NCBI GenBank assembly: GCA_000750105.3
Contig: JPHH03000060.1
Location: 62,001 to 126,000, forward strand
Source: Tolypocladium sp. Sup5 PDA-1
Taxonomy: Eukaryota > Ascomycota > Sordariomycetes > Hypocreales > Ophiocordycipitaceae
Reading direction: 5' to 3'
DNA length: 64,000 nt
Position 1 is the stretch's first letter; each line of letters starts with the position of its first letter. The notes beneath the pieces are model-generated. The model was given only the letters and a program-made list of their open reading frames with translations. It ran no database searches and was not told where the DNA came from. Below, in pieces: positions 10,366 to 19,036 of this stretch. The position numbers were made by a program, and so were the translations under genes.

Positions 10366-11860
10366 ATGGCTCCGCACAAGATCATCATCGACACCGACCC
10401 AGGCAAGTCTCTCGTCTATACAGCATGAAGCCTCCCAGCCTAACCCCAATTTGTAGGTGTCGACGACATCATGGCCATGCTCCTCGCCCTGAGCGCCGCT
10501 CCTGAGGAGCTCGAGGTGGCCATGCTGTCCGTCACATACGGCAACGTGCCTCTGCAGAGGTAAGGCATCCCATGTCATGATATCCATGATAACAGAATTG
10601 TTATGGCTCACATGCGTCACAGCTGTCTCCGCAATGTCGTTGCCCTCTTCCATGTCTTGGAAAAGGAGCTCGCCTGGAGAAAGGAGACGGGCAGATCCGA
10701 GGGCTACGGCGCCATGAAGGCATCCAAACCCATCGTCGCCGTTGGACCCGAGCACTCGCTCGAGGACGAGTGTTTGATGGCCGATTATTTCCGTAAGTCA
10801 ATATTTCAGCGCCGACATGGAAGATGCCGGCCAGTTCTTGGCTAATCTCGGCTACGCTATGCTAGACGGCGAGGATGGGTTGCACAACGTCCATGACGTG
10901 CATCCGCACCTCAGCCCCGCGGACACTTGGAAGTCGCTCTTCCAGAATGATGCAGACAGCTCGGTAGACCACAGCACCTTCTCGCCCTATTTCACGCCGT
11001 CCAAGGAGCCCGCCCACAAGGAGATCCTGCGGATCCTCAAGGAGAACCCAGTCGACACCGTGTCTGTCTGCGCGGTTGGACCCCTTACCAATGTCGCCCT
11101 CGCTGCGGCCGAGGACCCCGAGACCTTCCTCAGAATCAAGGAGCTCGTGGTCATGGGCGGCGCCGTGAATGTCGAGGGCAACGTGACTCCCGTCGCCGAG
11201 TTCAACTGCTATGCAGATGCCGTGGCTGCTGCTCGCGTCTATGCCCTCACGTCTCTGACGCCGGCGGCCACGATGCCTCCCATCCCCGCAAAGCTTTCGA
11301 CCCTCCCTCCTTACCCGGCCAAGCTTTCGCGCCGGCTGAAGCTGACCCTCGCCCCGCTGGACATCACAACCCCCCATCTCATCACCAAGAACTACTTTGC
11401 AGAGCGCATCCAGCCGCACATTGACGCCGGAAGCCCCCTTGCCGTGTGGACGTCGCACTTCATCAAAGGAGCATTCAACAAGATCGAGTCGATGGAGGGG
11501 GACGGCAACGAGCCAGGCCTCTCTCTGCACGACCCGCTGACGGTTTGGTACATGTTGACGCATGACGACCCTCAGTGGAAGTTCCCTGCCAAGCCAGAGG
11601 ATATTCGCGTCGAGACCTCGGGTCAGTGGACCCGCGGAATGCACGTCGTCGACAACCGGCTGCGAACAAAGCCTGCCGAGGCGGCAGTCGAAGTCTCGTC
11701 GGATCCTCGGGAGGACCCCAAGGTGGTCACGATGGATGAGGTCCCAGGAGACACCCTGGGCTGGCTCAGCGTCCTCAAGGGCAACAGAGTCAACCGCCTC
11801 ATTGCGTCTCCAGGCGAGGAGATTTTCAAGGACGTCTGGATGAAGCGCGTTTTCGAGTAA
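10366..11860 (+). CDS. Inosine/uridine-preferring nucleoside hydrolase
   Basis: This enzyme of purine/pyrimidine salvage cleaves the N-glycosidic bond of nucleosides to base and ribose. I reconstruct four exons, 10366-10402, 10457-10559, 10623-10792 and 10866-11860, giving 434 residues. The Ca2+/ribose-binding DTDPGVDD motif (residues 9-16) is split by the first intron and is restored only if that intron starts with GC (GCAAGT...TTGTAG). Further family features are YGNVPLQ, HGEDGL, the VCAVGPLTNVA segment, VVMGGA and the NVTPVAEFN motif. An unusual Pro/Lys-rich insertion with a near-duplicated piece (MPPIPAKLSTL / LPPYPAKLSRR) follows at about residues 265-290. The terminus is ordinary. No signal peptide is present, so it is probably cytosolic. 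Confidence 0.9.
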
Positions 11861-12106
11861 CGGGGCAAAATGCAATGTTCTTTGGGTGGTAGGGAGCGTC
11901 AGCAAAACTGTAAACGTAACACGCGATCCCAGAAGGTGATCCAAGATTGGCCCATACCCTAGAGAATACCAATACGAATCCCTCAAATATCCTCATGCTC
12001 CAGACTCCAAGACCATGCCAATTCAATTCTCACTCTTGGGCAGCCCCCATCTTCGACAATCGGCACACGGGGCGGTCGGTGTCGACGGACGTGGCGCACC
12101 GGTACG

Positions 12107-12538
12107 CTAAATGTGTTTGATGCCTCCGATCGTCGACCCTCTGACCTCTGTCCAGTTGATGCTCTCGTCGAGCTTCTCGTCGACCAGCCCGACGGAGCAC
12201 ACGCTGTCTCCGCGTACAAGGTACAGGCCAAGCGGCACCTCAGCCGAGGGCTCGGGATCGTCTGCTTCTCGGATGATTCTCTCAACGGCGTCGGTCAAGA
12301 CCTGCAGCACAACGCACATTAGCTTGATGCAGCACTAAGGGGAGCCGTATGGCTAGTAGCTATGTAGAGCGTACTAGATTGGTCGACGTGTCGGACGCCG
12401 TGAGCGTGCCCACCAAGATTCGCGAGTCGGCCGTGACAATCAGCACCTTTTCTGCACAGACACGTTAGCTCTGGCGCGGGGAATGATCGGACAGGCGAAC
12501 GTTTGCTCACTGTTCAGGTAGCCTCCGAGAGTCGCCAT
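12107..12538 (-). CDS. lsm8: U6 snRNA-associated Sm-like protein LSm8
   Basis: LSm8 is a subunit of the nuclear LSm2-8 ring that binds the U-tract at the 3' end of U6 snRNA. The three exons read leftward: 12538-12511, 12451-12375 and 12301-12107. They give 99 residues, the usual length for LSm8. The Sm1 fold begins at Tyr8 (GGYLNKKVLIVTADSRILVGTL), and the Sm2 motif is the characteristic GLYLVRGDSV (about residues 63-72). Both introns have GT-AG ends and phases that keep the frame. The gene lies about 0.25 kb beyond the 3' end of the nucleoside hydrolase (convergent) and 0.76 kb from the U2 snRNA gene, another spliceosome component. Identity rests on family knowledge of LSM8 and is strong. 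Confidence 0.92.
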
Positions 12539-13296
12539 GGTGCTGGACAGAGTTTGCAAACCGCTGTGTGCGCAAACGGTGAGGTCAGGGCAGGTCGAGG
12601 TCGAGGGGTCGTGGACGCACGGGGGAGCTGTCGTGAGAGGACCAAAAGTTCAGAAGAGCTCTGGCTGTGGTGGAGGAACAGGACCAACCGGGCGCTAAGC
12701 CACTTCAGGGCCACACCTTCAGTCAGATTGTTGATGAGAGGCCGCTTGTTTCGATGACGATGTGCAGAAATTGAGACTGGCTCGTGGCTTCATTAGCTGT
12801 GTACGGGATATACATGGACAGACACGTCACCGTAGGGAATTATGATCTATTTCTTGTGGCATCTTTTTTTTGCACGGAACGACACGCGTTTGTTGCTGAA
12901 GCAGTGAAGACATCCACTCGACTCAACACCTGCCGCACAATATTGCAGCGAGAGAATGGGCACGCCCACAACGCTAGATCGTTGGCAGAATCTCTACGAC
13001 GTACTCTAATGTAGGCACTGACTTTGCTTGCGACTGTTTTATCTTGATACGAGTGAAGCTGCTGGGATCAACGTACAATAGACCGTGTTCCAGGCGTCTC
13101 TCGCGTCGAGATCTCGCGATTCACCGCGGTCCTCCAGTCTAATCATCACAACATCCCGAAGCCCAACCTCCACAGCAACAGAGGGTTCAAAAGCAGCACT
13201 GCGACGGCAGCCTTACATTCAAAAGCTACAGGTCACAGGCGTTCCTCTTCTTCTTCACCTCGCTGGACCAGCCAGCGGAAGCAATGAAAAAATGAG
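12539..13296. other. Intergenic region between LSm8 start and U2 3' end
   Basis: These 758 bp hold the LSm8 promoter and the U2 3' flank. I see no gene. Confidence 0.5.
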
Positions 13297-13490
13297 CTCG
13301 TGTGTTCGCGTCACCTGGAGGCAGTGTAATACCAGGGACACAGTGGGCAGCTCCATGCGCAAGCACAGAGGAAGCCGCCCGAGGGCCAAAAATAGGAATA
13401 ATCAAAGATAACCTCCTTAGAGGTCTTTCAGAGATTAAACTGAAAAGAACAGATACTACACTTGATCTAAGCCAAAAGGCAAAGAGAGCT
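13297..13490 (-). ncRNA. U2 spliceosomal snRNA
   Basis: Read on the minus strand, the 5' end carries the invariant U2 core: GCCTTTTGGC (13480-13471), then AGATCAAGTGTAGTATCTG with the branch-point-recognition GTAGTA (13459-13454), then TTCTTTTCAGTTTAAT. The stem IIa/b region follows. The Sm site ATTTTTGG lies at 13393-13386, and the terminal stem-loop CCTGG...CCAGG (13335-13314) matches the loop of vertebrate U2. The 5' end is placed at 13490 by alignment from memory with fission yeast U2 and could be off by 1-2 nt. The 3' end (about 13297) is estimated from the last stem. U2 pairs with the intron branch point. The gene is intact. Confidence 0.95.
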
Positions 13491-13538
13491 AAGGAGAAAG
13501 GAGAGAAAAAATCCTAAAAGTTTGGAGGGAGGGCCGGA

Positions 13539-13547
13539 TTATATATT
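13539..13547 (-). promoter_or_regulatory. TATA-like element of the U2 gene
   Basis: AATATATAA on the minus strand lies about 50 bp upstream of the inferred U2 start, in otherwise G/C-rich DNA. That position suits a Pol II snRNA promoter. The assignment is inferred from position and sequence only. Confidence 0.5.
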
Positions 13548-13723
13548 GCTGGGGCGGTGTGGCTGATCCGTGCGCGGCAGAATCTGCGGCCAATCAGCGT
13601 GCGGGGCGCTCTGGTGCCTGGACCAGGTGGGTGCCTGAGGCGCCTTCCAAGATGCCTGACCTGGAGTAACAGGCAATCGAAGCTTGGGGATCAGCGTTCG
13701 GCAGTGAATAAATTCGCCAGAAG

Positions 13724-13741
13724 GTACGGAGTACTCCGTAC
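13724..13741. repeat. Perfect 18-bp palindrome GTACGGAGTACTCCGTAC
   Basis: The sequence equals its own reverse complement. Partial or imperfect forms (GTACGGAGTAC, GTACGAAGTAC, ACTCCGTAC) recur in other intergenic stretches of this window, for example at 10301, 21043, 31736, 32875, 38211 and 46196. The function is unknown. Confidence 0.8.
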
Positions 13742-14163
13742 TTGTGCATGCATTTGTCTGTCTTGCACAGACGAGCAATTCAAAAAAGGCCCGTTCTCGA
13801 ACTTGCGTGTGCCAAAGTTCACGTCACCAGAACTGGGTTGTAGATCACTTGAGGAGCATTCAGGAGCACATGGCAAGCTTCATCTTGAAATATCGTGTCC
13901 TGCATTTGCATGCTGATCAATCACCTGCCTCTACGAGCAAGTGGTGGCCCTCAAGCCTAGGTATTCAACGACAGTTCAGCATCACCGTCGGTCAGCCCCA
14001 CGCCCCACGCCGCTGGCGTCCTTGACGCCTTCGAGCCAATATCGACAGTCAAACACGTACTGCCTGGCCAAAGTTCCCTGCCGAAGTAGACGGCATACAA
14101 GCAAGATGACCTGAAACGCCTGACCATTCCGTAATCTCACAAACTCCGCACGTCTTGCGCTGC

Positions 14164-15587
14164 TCAACCTTCCACCAGCTCGCCCTCGTCCTCTGAAAGC
14201 CTTGCCCGTTTCTCAGCTCTTTCGTGCTCAGCACTAGAGTCAATTTCGGCGTCCTTTCTCTTGGACGGAGATCTCGGGGCATAATCGCTCCCATCGGGTC
14301 CTGGTTGGGATCCCGGCTCCAAGCGGTCCCTCGCTTCGGGCCCCTTGTCGGTGCCTCCGTTTGTTCTCGGAATTGGGCTGCGACTGGCTCGATCGACGTC
14401 CACTGGTGTTTCGCCTGTGGATGAAAGCGTCTCAGGCTGACTCAGTAGAGTGTCGGCTCGCCGCCTCGTGTTCTCCAAGTCGAATGCAGGCGATGGCAGT
14501 GACGGATTCTGCTTTCTAAGCGGATTCTCCGTGTAAAACTGTCGCATCACCTCAATGGCCTTTGTACAGCGTTCCTCATCTCCATTCAGAAACCTCCACC
14601 ACGAGTCCCCGTCGATGTCGTCAATCTGCTGATTTGTGTGGACGCTGGCAAAGAAAATGGAACTGATGGCGACATCTCGAGCCTCGATGAGCAACGGCAG
14701 CGCGGTTACGCAAGCATCGTTACAGAACGCCCAAGCCGACTGCCTCAAGTGCTTGTTGTGGACGATGCCCAACTGTCCGAGGAGTTCGAAGAGATGTCGA
14801 TAGGGATTGTCGACCATGAGGTCAAATGTAAGTTGCTCCAGCATGGTCTCCTCGTAGGTGAGGATGCTGTCTCTCCATCGCCAGTACTCCTTGCTCTGTT
14901 CATCGATGACGAGCTTGGCATTCTTCTGAGCAACCTTGGCGACGGCAACGATGATCTCCTTGGTCTTCCTGCAATTCTCTTCGACTTTGTTCGCGAGAAA
15001 GAGGGCGGTGGCGGCGATGTTCTGTCAAGAGGCAACGGGTCAGCAGTGCTCTCGAAATACAGAAATTGCGCAGGCGCTGAGGGCTCGAATGTCCCATAAC
15101 CAGGGGAATTGACCGACAGACTCACATAGTGATGTATACCGCCCTTCTCTTGCACCATGCTACAGCGCATGTAGAATCGGTGGAAGAACACTCCAGCCAC
15201 CCACAGAGTAATCTGCGGCAGGTCCAGCATGACGCCGGCCTGGTAAATGAAGTTGACGCCTTTGGCTCTCCGTAGCCTCTCCTCTGACGGCGCGATGCCA
15301 TCGACGATGCTCGGAGTGCTGTTTACTTCGTCTGCCGTGAAGGACCACTGGCTCACAGTGGCCATGGGAGACTGTCTCCCGGACTGCGCTGGTGACTGCT
15401 GGCTGGAGAGGGCATTCGGTCGCGGGGGAGACGTCCGCGTGCTGTGCTGGGGAGGAGTCGGAGCCGCTGGCGGCACGTCACGGCGACGAGGAGGGGATCG
15501 CGACGGCCGTTCGTGGCGGGAGCCTCCGGGGAGACTGGGTGGTTGATAGCCTTCACGAGGAGGCCGGTAGCGGTCGATGCTCGCCAT
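14164..15587 (-). CDS. Cyclin of the transcriptional (cyclin K/T, Pch1/Ctk2-like) class
   Basis: This is a regulatory subunit for a CDK that phosphorylates RNA polymerase II or its factors. The two exons are 15587-15126 and 15021-14164 (439 residues). The intron has GTGAGT...TTGACAG ends and falls inside the first cyclin fold, after EKGGIHHY and before NIAATALFLANKVEE. Residues about 1-75 are Pro/Ser/Arg-rich and disordered. The cyclin box spans about 80-320: WVAGVFFHRFYMR, then CRKTKEI, then YEETMLEQLTFDL and NPYRHLFELL of the second fold. The C-terminal ~120 residues are charged and disordered, with a basic KRKDAEID patch. It resembles cyclin K/T families more than mitotic cyclins, but I cannot say which CDK it partners (Bur1/Cdk9 or Ctk1/Cdk12). 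Confidence 0.85.
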
Positions 15588-15970
15588 CTCCGGCCAAGTT
15601 TATGTCTGGTTGGCAATCGGCAGGGTAATGCGACCGTGGCGGTAAATCATGGAGGGAATTCTGCCCTGAAGATGTTTGACGAAGAAAGAAACAAACGAGT
15701 GCAGATGATGCTGGTGGTGGCGGCGGCGGACAAGGGACGTCTCAAAGAAGCTTCTCTATCTAATCGCAGTGTCACCTGACCCGCTACAATAGCTGTTGGC
15801 TGGTTATTGTGTCATGCCTCAATGGCCTCCGCATCCATCCTCAGCTGGATACCAAAACCTGCATTTTTATCTTCACGTTTGGCGAACAGAAAATGGCACA
15901 ATTAGATGGTATCTCGCGTTTCGGTTTTAGACCTTGTAGTTTACATACGGACGGCTTTCGTCTATGTAGC
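15588..15970. other. Short intergenic region
   Basis: These 383 bp lie between the cyclin start and the Prp4 stop. They hold the cyclin promoter and the Prp4 3' end, with no gene. Confidence 0.5.
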
Positions 15971-17533
15971 TTAGAGGGCCTCGCCATCATTGCGGCCCCA
16001 TAGCTTCACCGTCCGATCGTGGCCACCGCTTACAATCCATCTTCCATCCCTGCTGTAATCCACACTGGCCACTGGCCCGGTATGACCGCTCAGGGTCTGA
16101 ATCAAAGTCCAGTCATCGGCCGAGAAGACCTTGACATTTCTGTCAAAACCGCTCGACACAAAGAAGGAGCCTGACTTTACAGGGACTCGTGCCCCCTTCT
16201 CGTCTGCGCCAGGCGGCGTCCCGTCGACTGGGTCATCGAGGCCCTTGAACCATCGCATGTCCGACACCGCGCTGCTGTGTGCTCCAATGCCTCCAACTCT
16301 CTGGACCTTTCGAACATCCCAGCACTTGATCCATCCGTCGGCAGATCCGGTCAACACGCGGTGGCCGTCAGAACCCCAGTCCAGGGCGTGTATGGGCTTG
16401 ATGTGTCCATCTAGATGCCCATCCAGGATCATTACTGTTCGGCCGGATCTCAGGTCCCATATTCTGCCGATGCTGTCGAGGCCGGCGCTTGCGAGAAGAG
16501 ATCCATCGGTGTTGAAGCTGACGGCGTAGACGCCCCGTGAATGACCCTCTTGTAGGAGGAGCTCCGACGTAGTCTCCACGTCCCAGAGGCGCCATGAAGT
16601 ATCTTCAGACGCGGAAGCTAGATATCTGCCAGAGGGATGGAATTCGACCCGGCAGACTCTTTGCGAGTGCCCTTGCAAGGTCGACAAGGGGGTATCTTGA
16701 TTGAGGGACCAGAGCTGTACCAGGCCTTCGGCACCGCCTGACGCTAGGTTGAGCGAGTCTGGCGAAACGTTTCGCTCGGGCAACGTGGCGCCGGGGAACC
16801 AAGAAATGCCGCTGATCTTGTTGGTGTGGCCACGGTAGGTCATCTTCTCCTTCAAGCTTGGTAGCTCGACCAGCTTGACCTGGCCGCCCCAGTTGCCCAC
16901 GGCCACTAGCTCTCCATTTGGTGATATCCTCGTCATGCTGATGTGTCTCTCGCCCACCGTCTGACTCCCTTGCAGCTCAAAGGCCTGCAGCCTCTCCTTG
17001 ATATTCTTCCGTGATTTGACCTGGGTTCTCAGCGGGATGGTCGCCTCTGCCTTTTGAAACGCCGTCCTCCGTTTTGCACGCGGCAGGGAGAATTGGGCGA
17101 TGTTGACGCGAGATTGCAGCAGCTCGTTGCCGCCTCTCGAGTAGAACTCTTCTTCCTGCTCCTCGGCTCCCTCGTCCTCTGGAGCGTCTTCCATGGTGAT
17201 GTCTCCATTCTCTAGCCCTGACATTTCGGCTTGAATGGTCATCAGCTCGCGCAAACGGTCGCGCCTCTCCGAAGGGCCCTCTCCGAAGAGCGTCACGGGT
17301 TCCCCCATCTCTCGCAGCTTGGCGCGGACCCGGCCATCGTCGGTGGGCACGGCGATGGTGGCGGCGAGGCGCTTGCGGTTGAACTGGTTCAGGATGGCCG
17401 AGGCCTTTTGGGACGTGCCGCCGGCCGAGGCCATGGGCATATCGTAGTCGTGGTCATCGGGGAGATCCTCCAAGGCGACGCCCGTGGCGGGCTCGGCCTC
17501 CTCCACGTATGCTTGTCGAGACGGGTGAATCAT
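15971..17533 (-). CDS. prp4: U4/U6 snRNP protein Prp4 (PRPF4 homologue)
   Basis: This core U4/U6 di-snRNP protein is needed for tri-snRNP stability before spliceosome activation. It is a single exon of 520 residues, close to human PRPF4 (about 520). The true start is the ATG at 17533 (MIHPSRQAYVEE); the frame upstream has no ATG. The N-terminal PRP4/SFM-type motif lies at about residues 55-95 (VPTDDGRVRAKLREMGEP, then FGEGPSERRDRLREL). The C-terminal two-thirds is a seven-bladed WD40 propeller from about 200 to the end, with clear GH...WD blades such as LQGHSQRVCRVEFHPSG, LASAGLDSIGRIWD and LSGHTGPVASVDYS. All blades look intact. The gene sits about 2.5 kb from the U2 snRNA gene. Confidence 0.93.
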   Translation of the reverse strand: MIHPSRQAYVEEAEPATGVALEDLPDDHDYDMPMASAGGTSQKASAILNQFNRKRLAATIAVPTDDGRVRAKLREMGEPVTLFGEGPSERRDRLRELMTIQAEMSGLENGDITMEDAPEDEGAEEQEEEFYSRGGNELLQSRVNIAQFSLPRAKRRTAFQKAEATIPLRTQVKSRKNIKERLQAFELQGSQTVGERHISMTRISPNGELVAVGNWGGQVKLVELPSLKEKMTYRGHTNKISGISWFPGATLPERNVSPDSLNLASGGAEGLVQLWSLNQDTPLSTLQGHSQRVCRVEFHPSGRYLASASEDTSWRLWDVETTSELLLQEGHSRGVYAVSFNTDGSLLASAGLDSIGRIWDLRSGRTVMILDGHLDGHIKPIHALDWGSDGHRVLTGSADGWIKCWDVRKVQRVGGIGAHSSAVSDMRWFKGLDDPVDGTPPGADEKGARVPVKSGSFFVSSGFDRNVKVFSADDWTLIQTLSGHTGPVASVDYSRDGRWIVSGGHDRTVKLWGRNDGEAL

Positions 17534-19036
17534 CTTGAAGAGCAACCGCGGGTTGCGCCACCGTCAGTCGAGGCCCTCGGGCGCTGTTCTCGGAGCCAGT
17601 AAGCGTTTGTCGCGTTTTCAGCGAGAAGCGAAGGCAGCAAGGCGTGTGCAAACGTCGGGAGCTGCGGTGCGGGCAGTTGTCGGAGCTGTGTCGCGCGCGA
17701 TGGTTGGTTTGGGTGAACTTTGCAGGTGTCTGCGACAATGAAGTTTGACCCAAAAATTGTTTGGTTTGCAGTGGGGCCATCAGCTCCCGTCCGTTGCCTC
17801 CAAGACAGCCACCGGGAGCAATCACCCCCGCCGCCTGGCGTTGAACTCGAGCATCTCATGCGGGAGTGAGATACTTCTCGAACGCATATGGCTGCTCAGA
17901 GGCTAGAATGATCTCCCTTCTCTTCACATTCTATAGGTACTTTCAAGCAGGCGAAAGACCTCCCCAAGAGCGCCACTTGGATGGAGCCTTTGGGGCCACG
18001 GTTTGCTAGTCCCTCTTACACGCCACACCAAGTCGAGGAACATGGTCTCGTCGTCATTACCTAGGTACAAAGCACTCAACTTATAGGCATGATACACGGA
18101 GTACCAGGCCACAAGCTGCATGGAATTACTACAGTATGGTTTCTGGTAAAGTTAGACGACTCTGACGCGACTCATGTCGGCCGTGCTGTTGATGTAACCT
18201 TGCATTTGTCCGCCTGGCACTTACAGAGCCCCCAACAGCCCGCTCGGAGCTCTCCACGGCCGACGGACTAGAGGTGACGGTTCTCTACACTGCCACTCCC
18301 TTTGTTTGCTACGTTGGACAGAACTGTACTGGAACAAAGGTCAGACAGCCACCCTTGAGTGGAATAGGAAGCAGAACGTTAGTTGCATCGGCTGGTCGGT
18401 GCGATGCGAGAGGGTGGCCGAAGACGGCAAGGCACCCGACTAAGACCCCGGGCCCCTGCTGGTGGCTGAGTCGCTGTCGAATCAGGGCCTGGGCAGCCTG
18501 CCAAGCGCTGTAAGAAAACCTGGAGCAGGGCAGCGACCCGCCGTGTCCGCCCCACGACAGCCGCTGCATATGGCGGGGATACAGTGCACGGCAGCTAATA
18601 AAAAATAAAAAAAGCTCCAGCTGATGCGGTGGGCTGACTGACTTCAGGCGTGCATTTTTTCCCAATGAAAAGTCTCTCGTTGGCTCTCGCGTCTCGCCCT
18701 CGTTCCCCTTCTCCCCCCTTCACACCGTCTGGTGAACATTGCATCCTACAATCACAGCCGCCTCCAAATCCTGCCAACGCTATCCAATGCATATACACAA
18801 GCCCTCCCATATGAGAACCTCCTTCTTCAAGTACCAGATGCGTGTAGCCAGCCACTACGAGATCCAGCTTCCCTTCGAGTCCGAGCAGCGCGCAGATCCG
18901 GAGCGCCGCCGGGGCTCAACTTGAGCGACCTGACCGCACTGCACCAGGTCGCAGGGTGTTGGGAGGGCGGACGCTGCAGTCTTGCGCTTTACGATCGACA
19001 TCCTTTGAAAAAACCACCGATACCACCCTTGCCGCC
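17534..19036. other. Divergent gene-free region (1.5 kb)
   Basis: These bases lie between the Prp4 and Psk1-like kinase starts and hold both promoters. Palindrome-like elements occur at about 18057-18067 (tacctaggtac) and 18096-18105 (cacggagtac). No coding exon is convincing. Confidence 0.5.

Larger units (their letters stand above)
13491..14163. other. Intergenic region upstream of U2
   Basis: This region contains the U2 promoter and the 3' flank of the cyclin gene. It also carries the window's longest perfect GTAC-type palindrome at 13724-13741. I see no gene. Confidence 0.5.

Noticed and set aside
10862..11986. 374-codon leftward frame
   Set aside because: Exact antisense of the nucleoside hydrolase; no family features.
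18956..19036. Extended start for the Psk1-like kinase
   Set aside because: The frame opens with GTG, not ATG; the first ATG at 19037 has a good context.
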